Source of the DNA: Conchiformibius steedae
Lineage (GTDB): Bacteria; Pseudomonadota; Gammaproteobacteria; Burkholderiales; Neisseriaceae
NCBI RefSeq assembly: GCF_014054725.1
Contig: NZ_CP059563.1
Span: 1,453,749 to 1,517,748, forward strand
Reading direction: 5' to 3'
DNA: 64,000 bases
Positions 6,913-16,683 of the stretch are shown here, piece by piece. The position numbers were made by a program, and so were the translations under genes. Under the pieces are notes generated by a model that worked only from the letters and a program-made list of their open reading frames with translations, made no database searches and was not told the origin of the DNA. Position 1 is the stretch's first letter, and the number at the start of each line of letters is the position of its first letter.

Positions 6913-9498
6913 ATGTTAGAAGCGTACCGCAAAGCCGCCGCCGAGCGCGAAGCCCTCGGTATTCCCGCCCTGCCGCTTACCGCGCAGCAAACTGCCGAAC
7001 TGGTGGAACTGCTGAAAAACCCGCCCGCAGGCGAAGGCGAATTTTTAGTTGATTTACTGGCCAACCGCATCCCCCCCGGTGTGGACGATGCTTCCAAAGT
7101 GAAAGCCTCATTTTTGGCAGCCGTTGCCGAAGGTTCGGTGCAAAGCCCCTTGGTATCGCCCGAATTTGCCGCCAAACTGCTGGGTACCATGCTCGGCGGT
7201 TACAACATCCATCCGCTGATTGAACTGCTGGACAACGAACAGCTTGCCCCCGTTGCCGCCGAAGGTCTGAAACACACCCTGCTGATGTTTGACGCTTTCC
7301 ACGACGTGCAGGAAAAAGCCGAAAAAGGCAACGCCCACGCCCAAGCCGTGTTGCAATCATGGGCGGATGCCGAATGGTTTACCAGCCGCGAAAAAGTGCC
7401 CGAAAAAATCACCGTTACCGTGTTTAAAGTGGACGGCGAAACCAATACCGATGATTTGTCGCCCGCGCCCGATGCGTGGTCGCGCCCCGACATTCCCCTG
7501 CACGCGCTGGCGATGCTGAAAAACCCGCGTGACGGCATTGTGCCTGATAAAGCAGGCGAAATCGGTCCGATTAAGCTGTTGGAAGAACTGAAAGCCAAAG
7601 GTCACCCCGTGGCTTATGTGGGCGACGTAGTCGGTACGGGTTCTTCGCGCAAATCTGCAACCAATTCCGTGATTTGGCATACGGGTTTGGACATTCCCTA
7701 TGTGCCGAACAAACGCTACGGCGGCGTGTGCTTGGGCGGAAAAATCGCCCCGATTTTCTTCAACACCCAAGAAGATTCAGGCGCATTGCCGATTGAAGTG
7801 GATGTTTCCGCGCTGAAAATGGGCGACGTGGTGGATATTTTGCCCTATGAAGGCAAAATCGTGAAAAACGGCGAAACCGTTGCCGAATTTGAATTGAAAT
7901 CGCAAGTGTTGCTGGACGAAGTTCAGGCAGGCGGTCGTATTAACCTGATTATCGGTCGCGGCTTAACCGCCAAAGCGCGTGAAGCCTTGGGCTTGCCTGC
8001 TTCTGAAGTATTCCGTTTGCCGCAAGCCCCCGCCGAAAGCAAAGCAGGCTTTACGCTGGCACAAAAAATGGTGGGTCGCGCCTGCGGTCTGCCTGAAGGT
8101 CAAGGCGTGCGCCCCGGCACTTACTGCGAACCGCGCATGACCACAGTCGGCTCGCAAGACACCACCGGTCCGATGACCCGCGACGAGTTGAAAGACTTGG
8201 CGTGCTTGGGCTTTTCTGCCGATTTGGTGATGCAGTCCTTCTGCCACACCGCCGCTTATCCCAAGCCTGTGGACGTCAAAACCCACAAAGAACTGCCCGA
8301 ATTTATCGCTACACGCGGCGGCGTGTCGCTGCGCCCTGGTGACGGCGTGATTCACTCGTGGCTGAACCGTCTGTTGTTGCCCGATACCGTCGGCACAGGC
8401 GGCGACTCGCACACCCGTTTCCCCTTGGGTATTTCCTTCCCCGCAGGTTCAGGCTTGGTGGCGTTTGCCGCTGCCACAGGCGTGATGCCCTTGGATATGC
8501 CCGAATCCGTGCTGGTGCGCTTTTCAGGCAGCCTGCAACCAGGTGTAACCCTGCGCGACTTGGTGAACGCCATTCCCCTGTACGCCATCAAACAAGGCTT
8601 GCTGACCGTTGCCAAAGCAGGTAAGAAAAACATCTTCTCGGGTCGCATTTTGGAAATTGAAGGCTTGCCCGATTTGAAAGTGGAACAAGCATTTGAGCTG
8701 TCTGATGCTTCTGCCGAACGTTCTGCCGCAGGCTGTACCGTTAAGCTGAACCAAGAGCCGATTATTGAATACATGAAGTCCAATATCGTGTTGATGAAAA
8801 ACATGATTGCCGACAATTACGCCGATGCCCGCACGCTGGAACGCCGCATCAAAGCCATGGAAGCATGGCTGGCGAATCCGCAACTGCTGGAAGCCGATGC
8901 CGATGCCGAGTACGCCGCCGTGATTGAAATCAATATGGACGACATCAAAGAACCGATTATCGCATGCCCCAACGACCCCGACGACGTATGCTTTATGTCC
9001 GAGCGTTCCGGCACCGTGATTGACGAAGTATTTATCGGTTCGTGCATGACCAATATCGGACACTTCCGCGCCGCATCCAAGCTGCTGGAAGGCAAAACCG
9101 ACACCCCTGTGCGCCTGTGGATTGCGCCCCCCACCAAAATGGACGCCAAACAGCTTTCCGATGAAGGACACTACGGCGTGTTGGGACGTGCGGGTGCGCG
9201 TATGGAAATGCCGGGTTGTTCGTTGTGTATGGGTAACCAAGCCCAAGTACGCGAAGGCGCAACCGTGATGTCCACTTCCACCCGCAACTTCCCCAACCGC
9301 TTGGGTAAAAACACCAATGTGTTCTTGGGTTCGGCGGAATTAGCGGCGATTTGCTCCAAACTGGGCAAAATCCCCACCGTGGAAGAATACCAAGCCAATA
9401 TCGGCATCATCAACGAGCAAGGCGAACAAATTTACCGCTACATGAACTTTAACGAAATTGACAGCTACAACGAAGTGGCTGAAAAAGTAAACGTATAA
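6913..9498 (+). CDS. acnB: Bifunctional aconitate hydratase 2 / 2-methylisocitrate dehydratase AcnB
   Basis: 861 residues from ATG 6913; E. coli AcnB is about 865. The start [16 protein letters not shown] and the HEAT-like first domain are diagnostic for AcnB and not AcnA. Cluster-binding signatures are present: [26 protein letters not shown] and [13 protein letters not shown], giving the three cysteines. The enzyme isomerises citrate to isocitrate in the TCA cycle and can hydrate 2-methylaconitate. An in-frame ATG at 6781 would add 44 residues unlike any aconitase; GGAACCGGAAA just before 6913 decides the start. One uptake sequence lies inside the gene (8523-8534, minus strand). Confidence 0.96.
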   Translation: MLEAYRKAAAEREALGIPALPLTAQQTAELVELLKNPPAGEGEFLVDLLANRIPPGVDDASKVKASFLAAVAEGSVQSPLVSPEFAAKLLGTMLGGYNIHPLIELLDNEQLAPVAAEGLKHTLLMFDAFHDVQEKAEKGNAHAQAVLQSWADAEWFTSREKVPEKITVTVFKVDGETNTDDLSPAPDAWSRPDIPLHALAMLKNPRDGIVPDKAGEIGPIKLLEELKAKGHPVAYVGDVVGTGSSRKSATNSVIWHTGLDIPYVPNKRYGGVCLGGKIAPIFFNTQEDSGALPIEVDVSALKMGDVVDILPYEGKIVKNGETVAEFELKSQVLLDEVQAGGRINLIIGRGLTAKAREALGLPASEVFRLPQAPAESKAGFTLAQKMVGRACGLPEGQGVRPGTYCEPRMTTVGSQDTTGPMTRDELKDLACLGFSADLVMQSFCHTAAYPKPVDVKTHKELPEFIATRGGVSLRPGDGVIHSWLNRLLLPDTVGTGGDSHTRFPLGISFPAGSGLVAFAAATGVMPLDMPESVLVRFSGSLQPGVTLRDLVNAIPLYAIKQGLLTVAKAGKKNIFSGRILEIEGLPDLKVEQAFELSDASAERSAAGCTVKLNQEPIIEYMKSNIVLMKNMIADNYADARTLERRIKAMEAWLANPQLLEADADAEYAAVIEINMDDIKEPIIACPNDPDDVCFMSERSGTVIDEVFIGSCMTNIGHFRAASKLLEGKTDTPVRLWIAPPTKMDAKQLSDEGHYGVLGRAGARMEMPGCSLCMGNQAQVREGATVMSTSTRNFPNRLGKNTNVFLGSAELAAICSKLGKIPTVEEYQANIGIINEQGEQIYRYMNFNEIDSYNEVAEKVNV

Positions 9499-9517
9499 GT
9501 GTTTAACGTGTAAATCA

Positions 9518-9566
9518 AAACAGGCTGCCTGAAAAACCGAAGTTTGGGTTTTCAGGCAGCCTGTTT
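9518..9566 (+). terminator. Terminator made of two inverted DNA uptake sequences, after acnB
   Basis: AGGCTGCCTGAA at 9522-9533 and its inverted copy at 9551-9562 form a stem of about 18-20 bp with a short loop, followed by CTGTTT. Paired uptake sequences used as terminators are common in Neisseriaceae. Confidence 0.88.
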
Positions 9567-9678
9567 AACTGCTTATTATTTTTCTTTCCTACGTATTTTT
9601 ACACGTTTCTCGCCAAACGGTTTCTCCCGCCATTTTTGCTCCATGCCTTCTTTCTTTTCACATTGCAAAACACAAAAT

Positions 9679-9700
9679 AACAGGGTTGTTCAACCCTGTT
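9679..9700. other. Perfect 22-base palindromic hairpin before the cytochrome c5 gene
   Basis: AACAGGGTTG, TT, then CAACCCTGTT. It lies 50 bases before the -35 box of the cytochrome gene promoter. It could be a remnant terminator or a protein-binding site. The rest of the acnB to cytochrome gap holds no gene. Confidence 0.45.
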
Positions 9701-9749
9701 GCCCATTTCCCCATTCCGCACATTTTTTGATGCAAACCAAATTTTACAA

Positions 9750-9778
9750 TTGGAAAGCCTCGCCAATTTCAGTATAAT
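9750..9778 (+). promoter_or_regulatory. Sigma-70 promoter of the cytochrome c5 gene
   Basis: TTGGAA (9750-9755), a 17-base spacer and TATAAT (9773-9778). This is one of the few promoters here with both boxes. It leaves a leader of about 65 bases before the ATG at 9851. Confidence 0.7.
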
Positions 9779-9850
9779 TCTGCAAGTTCGTGTTAATCCA
9801 CGCAACACAAAACACAAACCACCCCATACCAAACGGCAAGGACGTTCCAA

Positions 9851-10678
9851 ATGACTTCTTCCCAACACAAACAACGGGGTTCTGCCCTGTTTACCGCCGT
9901 CAGCGGCTTGGTAATTTTAGTTTCCGTATTGTTTTTACTGGTTAAATTAGCCACTGGCGGTTACTTTGTTTCCGATATTGCCAAAATGGGCAAAGAGGCT
10001 ACTCAAACCCGCATTATGCCCAGCGGACAGATTACCATGGGCGATGGTACGCCCCCCGGTCAGCGCACCGGCAAGCAGGTTTTTGACAAAGTGTGTATTC
10101 AGTGCCACGGCGCAGACAAAACCGTTGCTTTCTCTCCCAAACTGGGTAATAACGGCGAATGGGCACCGCGCATTGCCAAAGGTTTTACCACTTTGGTCAG
10201 CAATGCAGTAAACGGTTTTAAAGGTCAGGGCGATATGCCAGCCAAAGGCGGCGACACCAGCTTGACCGATGATGAAGTGGCGCGTGCCGTTGCCTATATG
10301 GCGAACCAAAGCGGCGCGAACTTTACCGAACCGCCTGTTAAAGCAGAAGGCGCAGCGGCTTCCGATGCTACCTCTGAATCTGATACCGCAGCCCCACAAA
10401 CCGATATGGCTGCTGCGCAGGATATTTTCCAAATTTCCTGTTCTGCCTGCCACGGTGCGACTTCCGCTATTCCTTTCGCCCCCAAGCTGGGTAATAAAAG
10501 CGATTGGCTGCCCCGCATCAAACAGGGCAAAGAAGTTTTGTTCAAACACGCTATTGAAGGCTTTACCAACCCCAAAGGCGGTGTAATGCCCCCCAAAGGC
10601 GGTGCAGCCCAATTAACTGACGAACAAGTTAAAGCCGTGGTCACTTACATGGCTCAAGAAGCTGGCGAAAAACTTTAA
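9851..10678 (+). CDS. cycB: Membrane-anchored di-heme cytochrome c5
   Basis: 275 residues. One N-terminal membrane segment (about 11-34) is followed by two class I cytochrome domains with heme sites CIQCH (82-86) and CSACH (197-201). They are joined by an Ala/Pro/Thr-rich linker (about 160-190). Both domains share the PKLGN and MPAKGG / MPPKGG features of the c5 type, the methionine being the axial ligand. In Neisseria, c5 carries electrons from the bc1 complex towards cbb3 oxidase and nitrite reductase; that role is inferred for this organism. It has its own promoter and terminator. Confidence 0.88.
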   Translation: MTSSQHKQRGSALFTAVSGLVILVSVLFLLVKLATGGYFVSDIAKMGKEATQTRIMPSGQITMGDGTPPGQRTGKQVFDKVCIQCHGADKTVAFSPKLGNNGEWAPRIAKGFTTLVSNAVNGFKGQGDMPAKGGDTSLTDDEVARAVAYMANQSGANFTEPPVKAEGAAASDATSESDTAAPQTDMAAAQDIFQISCSACHGATSAIPFAPKLGNKSDWLPRIKQGKEVLFKHAIEGFTNPKGGVMPPKGGAAQLTDEQVKAVVTYMAQEAGEKL

Positions 10679-10695
10679 ACTCATCATCAAAAACC

Positions 10696-10729
10696 AAAAA
10701 CAGCGCATTTTTCCCATGCGCTGTTTTTT
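10696..10729 (+). terminator. Rho-independent terminator after cycB
   Basis: AAAAACAGCGCAT (10696-10708) pairs perfectly with ATGCGCTGTTTTT (10716-10728). It sits between the convergent cycB and folB and can serve both. Confidence 0.9.
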
Positions 10730-10740
10730 ATTTGCCACAT

Positions 10741-11094
10741 TTAAACGCGGTTGCGTTCAATTTCCACCCCTACTTCGCGCACAGCTGGCAAAATACCGGG
10801 CTTAATAATACGGATACGCAGCCACTGCACAGGTTCAAACGCCGCAAACAAAAATTGCGCCGTGTGTTCCGCCAAACTTTCCAGCAGTAGGAAATCACGC
10901 GCCGCCAAATCCTGCCGCAAACGCTCGCACACCAGCCCGTAATGCACGGTTCGTGCAATATCGTCATGCTGTACCGAACGCGCCGATACGCCAATATCCA
11001 AATCAAAAACAAGTTCTTGCTTGTGCTGGCGTTCCCAATCGTACACACCGATTAAGGTGCTGACACGCATACCGTGCAGGAAAATTTTGTCCAT
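10741..11094 (-). CDS. folB: Dihydroneopterin aldolase FolB
   Basis: 117 residues, normal for FolB. It begins DKIFLHGMRVSTLIGVYDWE, where the conserved Glu of GVYDWE belongs to the active site. LLESLAEHTAQFL and IIKPGILP, the usual substrate-pocket segments, follow. The enzyme cleaves 7,8-dihydroneopterin in folate synthesis. It is divergent from plsY with 62 bases between the two starts. That gap carries a short inverted repeat (AATAGCA at 11113, TGCTATT at 11123). This folB-plsY arrangement also occurs in other Proteobacteria. Confidence 0.94.
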   Translation of the reverse strand: MDKIFLHGMRVSTLIGVYDWERQHKQELVFDLDIGVSARSVQHDDIARTVHYGLVCERLRQDLAARDFLLLESLAEHTAQFLFAAFEPVQWLRIRIIKPGILPAVREVGVEIERNRV

Positions 11095-11156
11095 CGCGTT
11101 AAGTTCCGTTAAAATAGCAGTCTGCTATTGTAAACCAAAACTTTGGAGTGAATGTT

Positions 11157-11981
11157 ATGAGTTTTTTGTTGATTCCCTTGGTGGCTGCGGCGGCGTATGC
11201 CTTGGGTTCGCTATCCAGCGCCATTATCGTATCGCGCTGGTTTGGCATGGACGACCCGCGCACCTACGGCTCAGGCAATCCCGGCGCCAGCAATATGTTG
11301 CGCAGCGGACGCAAAGATGCCGCTGCCTACACTTTGGCGGGCGATGCGCTCAAGGGCTTGCTGGCAGTATGGATTGCCTATGCTTTCCGCGCCATGTTTG
11401 ACAGCGTGGGCGACGGCATTGTGGCAGTGGCGGCGATTGCCGTGGTTTTAGGGCATATGTACCCGATGTTCTTTGAATTTAAAGGCGGAAAAGGCGTTGC
11501 CACTGCGCTGGGCGTGATTTTGGGCATGTCGTTTTGGACAACTTTATTTGCGTTGGCGATTTGGCTGGTGATTGCGTTTAAATACAAAAAATCATCGCTG
11601 GCAGCACTGGTGGCGGCAGCGTGTGCGCCGTTCCTGTTCTTTATTATTGAACCGCACCACCCGAAAATGGGTTGGGCGCTGATGCTGATTGCTGCGTTGG
11701 TACTGTACCGCCACAAAGACAATATCAAGCGTTTGCGTGAAGGCAAAGAACTGCTGATTGGCGAAACCGCCAAGCCTTTGGCTGAAAACGGACAGAACGA
11801 ACAAACTGCTGCCGAAAATACCGAAGTTGCGGCTAAAGCAGATGAAACCGTTGCGGAAACACCCGCTGAAACGGCTGCTACAACGGCTGTTACTGAAAAC
11901 GCTGATGCTGCAGCACAAAACGCCGAAGCTGCTGTAAAAGCGGCAAACACCGACAACAAACCTGCCGAAAAACAATCTTAA
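11157..11981 (+). CDS. plsY: Glycerol-3-phosphate acyltransferase PlsY with an added C-terminal tail
   Basis: 274 residues. The first 200 form the membrane enzyme: GSLSSAIIVSRW, GSGNPGASNMLR and GGKGVATALGV are the three PlsY signatures. PlsY transfers an acyl group from acyl phosphate to glycerol-3-phosphate in the inner membrane, the first step of phospholipid synthesis. After LREGKELLIGE comes a roughly 75-residue tail rich in Ala, Glu, Thr and Asn, which is not part of the usual enzyme of about 200 residues. The start is ATG 11157, with GGAG eight bases upstream; the GTG at 11148 overlaps that site. Confidence 0.93.
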   Translation: MSFLLIPLVAAAAYALGSLSSAIIVSRWFGMDDPRTYGSGNPGASNMLRSGRKDAAAYTLAGDALKGLLAVWIAYAFRAMFDSVGDGIVAVAAIAVVLGHMYPMFFEFKGGKGVATALGVILGMSFWTTLFALAIWLVIAFKYKKSSLAALVAAACAPFLFFIIEPHHPKMGWALMLIAALVLYRHKDNIKRLREGKELLIGETAKPLAENGQNEQTAAENTEVAAKADETVAETPAETAATTAVTENADAAAQNAEAAVKAANTDNKPAEKQS

Positions 11982-12007
11982 ACACGTTTTAAGCAGTAAA
12001 ACAAACA

Positions 12008-12048
12008 CAGGCTGTCTGATGCAATTTTACCGTTTCAGGCAGCCTGAA
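12008..12048. repeat. Inverted DNA uptake sequences between plsY and folC
   Basis: TTCAGGCAGCCTGAA (12034-12048) is nearly palindromic. It contains AGGCAGCCTGAA on the plus strand and AGGCTGCCTGAA on the minus strand. A degenerate copy, CAGGCTGTCTGA (12008-12019), pairs with it to give a 12-13 bp hairpin, a plausible terminator for plsY. Confidence 0.75.
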
Positions 12049-12098
12049 ACCGTTATAAATCAATCATTACATTACGCCCAACGAAAGGAATCCGCATC

Positions 12099-13385
12099 AT
12101 GACCCGCCCGAATACTTTGGAACAATGGCTTGCCCATCTGGAAACCGCTCACAGCAAAGGTTTGATTGATATGGGCTTGGAACGCATCGCGCAAGTGCGT
12201 GATGCCATGCACTTGCACCCGCATTGCCCCGTAATTGCGGTGGCAGGCACCAACGGCAAAGGTTCGGTGTGTGCGTTTTTGTCCAAAATCTACCGCGAAG
12301 CGGGTTACAAAACGGGCACGCTTACCAGCCCGCACCTGCTGCGTTTTAACGAGCGCATCGCGGTAAACTGCCGTCCCGTGTCCGACAGCACCATTGTGGC
12401 GGCGTTTGAACGCATTGAAGCGGCGCGGGGCGATGTATCGCTTACCTATTTTGAATTCAATACCTTGGCAGCGGTGGATATTTTTATCCGCGAACAGGTT
12501 GATGTGATGATTTTGGAAGTGGGTTTGGGCGGACGCTTGGACGCGGTAAATGTGTTTGATGCCGATTGCGCGGTGGTCACGGCGGTGGATTTGGACCATC
12601 AGGCGTATTTGGGCGACAATATTGAAGACATCGCTTTTGAAAAAGCAGGCATTTTCCGCACAGGCAAACCCGCCGTATGCGGACACACGCCGCCGCCCGC
12701 CCGTTTGAAAGCCCATGCCCGCGACATTGGCGCACAACTGATTTTAGCCAAACAGGATTTTGACCACAGCGTGTTGGACAGCCTGCAATGGTCGTTCCGT
12801 TTTGCGCCTGCGGGAACAGGATTGGCACCGCGCAAACGCCATGCCTTGCCCACGCCCGCGCTGCGCGGCAGCTGCCAAATCCGCAACGCCGCTTGTGCTT
12901 TGGCAGCGGTAGAATGTTTAAACGAGCGTTTGCCCGTGGACATCGGCGCCATCAAGCGCGGTTTGCTGACGGCGGAAAATCCAGGGCGTTTTCAGGTATT
13001 ACCAGGGCGACCGCTGGTGGTGTTGGATGTGGCACACAATCCGCACGCGGCACGCGCCCTGCGCCAAAATCTGATTGCCCTGCCCTACGCTGCCCGCCGC
13101 ATCGCGGTATTTGCCATGCTTGCCGATAAAGACATTGATACGGTGTTGGATATTTTGAAAGACCAGTTTGACGAGTGGTATATCGCCCCGCTCAACGTCC
13201 CCCGTGCCATCGGTTTGCCCGAATTGGTCGCCAAAATGAACGCGCAGGGCATAATTTGCCACACCAGCTTCCCCGATATTGCCACTGCCTGCCGTGCCGC
13301 CTTATCAGGCGCGGCGGAAAATGATAGAATCGTTGTATTCGGCTCGTTCCACACCGTTGCGGAAGCCGCCGCCGTGTGTCATTAG
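12099..13385 (+). CDS. folC: Bifunctional dihydrofolate synthase / folylpolyglutamate synthase FolC
   Basis: 428 residues, the standard length. The ATP-binding loop VAGTNGKGSVCAF and the folate-binding TLTSPHLLRFNERI are clear, followed by LEVGLGGRLDAVN and LDVAHNPHA. It adds glutamate to dihydropteroate and to reduced folates in the cytosol. GAAAGGA at 12083 gives the ribosome site. It opens a series folC, SPOR-domain gene, cvpA, purF that matches the order known from E. coli (folC-dedD-cvpA-purF). Confidence 0.95.
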   Translation: MTRPNTLEQWLAHLETAHSKGLIDMGLERIAQVRDAMHLHPHCPVIAVAGTNGKGSVCAFLSKIYREAGYKTGTLTSPHLLRFNERIAVNCRPVSDSTIVAAFERIEAARGDVSLTYFEFNTLAAVDIFIREQVDVMILEVGLGGRLDAVNVFDADCAVVTAVDLDHQAYLGDNIEDIAFEKAGIFRTGKPAVCGHTPPPARLKAHARDIGAQLILAKQDFDHSVLDSLQWSFRFAPAGTGLAPRKRHALPTPALRGSCQIRNAACALAAVECLNERLPVDIGAIKRGLLTAENPGRFQVLPGRPLVVLDVAHNPHAARALRQNLIALPYAARRIAVFAMLADKDIDTVLDILKDQFDEWYIAPLNVPRAIGLPELVAKMNAQGIICHTSFPDIATACRAALSGAAENDRIVVFGSFHTVAEAAAVCH

Positions 13386-13445
13386 CCCGCCACCGATTCA
13401 ACACAGACTGACGGCGTTTTCCGCGCCCACCCAAAAGGAAAATTG

Positions 13446-14591
13446 ATGAGACCGATGCACCGCACACCATCCGGCGACGACGAACAAGAATACGATGTAA
13501 CCGCCGCCCACCCCAATGCCCCCATGCCCGACAACCATCAGAATAACGGGCAGGACGACGGCATTATTGATGCCGAAACCACGCCCGCCGCCGCCCCGCA
13601 GCCCGACCGCAGCAGTGATTACATTGTAGAAGAATACGAATCCTTCAAACGCAAAAACCGCCGCCGTTTGGTGGGTGCAGGCGCATTGGTGCTGATTGCC
13701 GGCGGGCTGTTTGCCGCCGCTTCGCAACAAAACAACGCCCCCGTTACCCCCGCACTTGCTCCCGAAGCGCAAACCGCCGAAAACCGCGTAACCGCCGAAA
13801 TCCTCTATCCCGACAACAAAGCTTCTGCCGCCGCGCCCCTGCACAATATTGACGACAGCAAAAACGACCCCATCCGTTTAAGCAAAAAAATTCAAGCCGC
13901 CGCGCCCCTGTCGCCCGAAGAAAAAGCCGCTTTAGAAGCCCGTCAGCAACGCGCCAAAGCCCAACGTTTGGCACAGCAGCGTAAACAAGAAGCCGAACGC
14001 GCCGAACAAGCCGCCAAAGAGAATAAAGACCCCAAAGGCAAAGAAAACAGCGACAAAACCCTTGTTGCCGATGCCAAAAAAGACCCCAAACGCAACACCG
14101 CCGCCGAACGCAGCAAAGAGCGCGAAGAAGAACAACGCCGCAAAAAAGCCCAAGCCTTAAGCGACAAAGCCGCCGCCGAGCGCAATGCCAAAGAAAACGC
14201 CGCCGCCGCCAAAGCCCGTGAAGCCCAAACCGCTGCCGACAAACAACGCGCCGCCGAACGCGCCAAGCTGGAAAAACAAAACAAAACCGCTGCCAACGAC
14301 AAAGCCAAAACCGAAGCCAAACGCAGCAGCGACAAAACCGCCGAAGCCCCCGCTTCAGGTAACCGCCGTGTCACCATTCAGGCAGGCGCGTTTGCCGACA
14401 AAAACCACGCCCTGCGCGTGCAGCAGCAGCTCAAAGGCATCAACTACAGCTCGCGCATTGAAGAAGTGCAAACCGCCAAAGGCACGGTTTACCGCGTGCG
14501 TACCGGCACGTTTGCCAATCAAAACGAAGCCAAAAATGCCCTTGAACGCATCAAAGACAAAGGCATGAACGGCGTAGTGGTCGGCAAATAA
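13446..14591 (+). CDS. SPOR-domain inner membrane protein (DedD-like)
   Basis: 381 residues. An acidic and polar cytosolic head (1-70), one membrane segment (about 75-93), a long Lys/Ala/Glu/Gln-rich stretch (about 150-300) likely to be a helical stalk, and a C-terminal SPOR domain (about 305-381, beginning RRVTIQAGAF). SPOR domains bind denuded peptidoglycan strands at the division septum. The position between folC and cvpA is that of dedD, but the protein is longer than E. coli DedD because of the stalk. The start is ATG 13446 with AAAGGAAAA upstream. The stop overlaps the cvpA ATG by one base. Confidence 0.85.
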   Translation: MRPMHRTPSGDDEQEYDVTAAHPNAPMPDNHQNNGQDDGIIDAETTPAAAPQPDRSSDYIVEEYESFKRKNRRRLVGAGALVLIAGGLFAAASQQNNAPVTPALAPEAQTAENRVTAEILYPDNKASAAAPLHNIDDSKNDPIRLSKKIQAAAPLSPEEKAALEARQQRAKAQRLAQQRKQEAERAEQAAKENKDPKGKENSDKTLVADAKKDPKRNTAAERSKEREEEQRRKKAQALSDKAAAERNAKENAAAAKAREAQTAADKQRAAERAKLEKQNKTAANDKAKTEAKRSSDKTAEAPASGNRRVTIQAGAFADKNHALRVQQQLKGINYSSRIEEVQTAKGTVYRVRTGTFANQNEAKNALERIKDKGMNGVVVGK

Positions 14592-15166
14592 TGTTTACCC
14601 TTTTTGACCTGCTTGCCGTCGGCACCATTACCGTATGTTTGCTGATTGCCACCTCGCGCGGACTGATTGACGAACTGTTCAATTTTTTCGGCTGGATTGT
14701 GTCGCTGATACTCGCCAGAATGCTGGCTTCATCAGTTGCCGATGCCGTGCTGCCCACCATGCAGCCGCGCCAAATGGCAGTGGTCTGTTCGTTTGTGATT
14801 GTGTTTGTCGGCGCACGGCTGTTGCAGCACTTTGTGCGTTTTGCCCTACATTCTGCCATCAGCAAAGCCAAACTCACCAATGTCAACCGCATGCTTGGCG
14901 GGCTGTTGGGCATACTCAAAGGCATTTTATTTGTCTGCTTGGCAGTTTTTGTCTGCTCATTCAGCAATTTGCCCTATTCAGACGACTGGCGCGACGCCCA
15001 CACTTCCGAATTTTTTGAAAACCTCGTCAAAGGCGCAACCCCCATGCTGCCCGAAGTGTTTGCCGACCAAGTCCACTTTCCCGCCCGCGATGTCAACGGC
15101 AGCAGCGAACCGCCCCCGCGCAAACCCCGCAGGCGCCCCCCCGAAGTTGAAAAACTTCAACCCTGA
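14591..15166 (+). CDS. cvpA: CvpA family membrane protein
   Basis: 191 residues with four hydrophobic segments in the first 120 residues. TRGLIDELFNFFGWIVSLI and NRMLGGLLGILKG are typical of CvpA. The C-terminus is Pro/Arg-rich. CvpA was named for colicin V production and is now linked to envelope integrity; the molecular role is unclear. The ATG shares a base with the stop of the SPOR gene, and purF starts 28 bases after its stop. This mirrors the classic cvpA-purF operon. Confidence 0.92.
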   Translation: MFTLFDLLAVGTITVCLLIATSRGLIDELFNFFGWIVSLILARMLASSVADAVLPTMQPRQMAVVCSFVIVFVGARLLQHFVRFALHSAISKAKLTNVNRMLGGLLGILKGILFVCLAVFVCSFSNLPYSDDWRDAHTSEFFENLVKGATPMLPEVFADQVHFPARDVNGSSEPPPRKPRRRPPEVEKLQP

Positions 15167-15194
15167 TTTACCCTTCCCACGGAGTCTTACCCTT

Positions 15195-16667
15195 ATGTGT
15201 GGCGTATTCGGATTAGTAGCACACGAACCCGTAAACCAATTACTGTATGACGGTCTGCAAGTCTTACAGCACCGCGGTCAGGATGCCGCAGGCATCGTTA
15301 CCCTTGAAAACAACCGTTTTCACATTCACAAAGACAAAGGCATGGTGCGCGAAGTGTTCCGCACCCGCAATATGCGTAACCTGCTCGGCAATGCCGGTAT
15401 CGCCCATGTGCGCTACCCCACCTCTGGCGACGCCAAAAGTTCAGCCGAAGCCCAGCCCTTTTACGCAGGTTCGCCGTTTGGCATTGTGTTTGCCCACAAC
15501 GGCAACCTGACCAACACCGCGCAACTGCACGACACCGTGTACCGCCAATACCTGCGCCACGTCAATACCCAATCCGATTCCGAAGTTTTTCTCAATGTTT
15601 TCGCCCACGAACTGCGCCAGCAAGTCAGCCACAGCGATACCCCTTTCCACCTGAAAATTGACGATATTTTCCATGCCGTTGCCCAAGTGCAAGCACAGGT
15701 ACGCGGTGCGTATGCCGTTGTTGCCATGATTGCAGGTTATGGCTTGCTGGCTTTCCGCGACCCCAACGGCATCCGTCCCCTAGCATTAGGCAAAGCCGAA
15801 CAAAACGGCAAAACCGCCTATGCCGTTGCTTCAGAAAACGTGGTATTCAGCACCCTGTCGTTTGAATTCTTGCGCGACATCGCCCCTGGTGAAGCCGTGT
15901 TCGTTACCCTTGACGGACAATTACACACCCGCCAATGCGCCCCCAACGCCCGTTTGATGCCCTGTTTGTTTGAATACGTTTATTTTGCCCGTCCCGATGC
16001 CGTGTTAGACGGCGTAGCCGTGCATCAGGCGCGCGCTGATATGGGCGTGGCACTGGCAGAAAAAGTCAAACAAAGCATGGACATCAGCGAAATTGACGTG
16101 GTGATGCCCATTCCCGACACCAGCCGTCCCATCGCCATGGAGCTGGCGCACCACTTGGGCAAGCCCTACCGCGAAGGACTGATTAAAAACCGCTACATCG
16201 GGCGCACCTTTATTATGCCGGGGCAGGCAACGCGCAAAAAATCCGTCCGCCAAAAGCTCAACCCCATTCCCAGCGAGTTTGAAGGTAAAAACGTACTGTT
16301 GGTTGATGATTCCATTGTGCGCGGCACCACCAGCCGCGAAATTGTGGAAATGGTACGCGCATCGGGCGCGAAAAAAATCTTTTTTGCTTCCGCCGCCCCC
16401 GAAGTGCGCTATCCCAATGTTTACGGTATTGATATGCCTACCCGCGAAGAGCTGATTGCCAACGGGCGCACTGCCGAAGAAATTGCCCGCGAAATCAGCG
16501 CAGATATCTGTATTTTCCAAAATCTGGACGATTTGGAACGCGTGGTTCGCCAACTCAATCCCGCGATTGAAGGCTTTGATAATTCCTGCTTTAGCGGCTG
16601 TTATTTAACAGGGGATATTGACGACCAATATTTGTTGGCGTTGGCGCAGAGCAAGAAATCTGCTTAA
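15195..16667 (+). CDS. purF: Amidophosphoribosyltransferase PurF
   Basis: 490 residues from ATG 15195. The N-terminal MCGVFGLVAHE puts the glutaminase nucleophile Cys at position 2, exposed once Met is removed. QHRGQDAAGIVT and the PRPP-binding loop VLLVDDSIVRGTTS are clear. It makes phosphoribosylamine from PRPP and glutamine, the first committed step of purine synthesis. The open frame continues upstream of 15195, but any earlier start would bury the catalytic Cys; GGAG at 15181 supports this start. It ends the folC operon. purM and purB are elsewhere in the window. Confidence 0.97.
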   Translation: MCGVFGLVAHEPVNQLLYDGLQVLQHRGQDAAGIVTLENNRFHIHKDKGMVREVFRTRNMRNLLGNAGIAHVRYPTSGDAKSSAEAQPFYAGSPFGIVFAHNGNLTNTAQLHDTVYRQYLRHVNTQSDSEVFLNVFAHELRQQVSHSDTPFHLKIDDIFHAVAQVQAQVRGAYAVVAMIAGYGLLAFRDPNGIRPLALGKAEQNGKTAYAVASENVVFSTLSFEFLRDIAPGEAVFVTLDGQLHTRQCAPNARLMPCLFEYVYFARPDAVLDGVAVHQARADMGVALAEKVKQSMDISEIDVVMPIPDTSRPIAMELAHHLGKPYREGLIKNRYIGRTFIMPGQATRKKSVRQKLNPIPSEFEGKNVLLVDDSIVRGTTSREIVEMVRASGAKKIFFASAAPEVRYPNVYGIDMPTREELIANGRTAEEIAREISADICIFQNLDDLERVVRQLNPAIEGFDNSCFSGCYLTGDIDDQYLLALAQSKKSA

Positions 16668-16683
16668 ATTTCATTAAGATTGC

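Noticed and set aside
13932..14377. Hydrophobic or Leu/Ser/Ala-rich minus-strand frames opposite the SPOR gene
   Set aside because: Composition is explained as the reverse of a Lys/Ala/Glu-rich stretch; no ribosome site.
14799..15194. Upstream extension of the purF frame
   Set aside because: It overlaps cvpA in another frame and would hide the N-terminal catalytic Cys of PurF.
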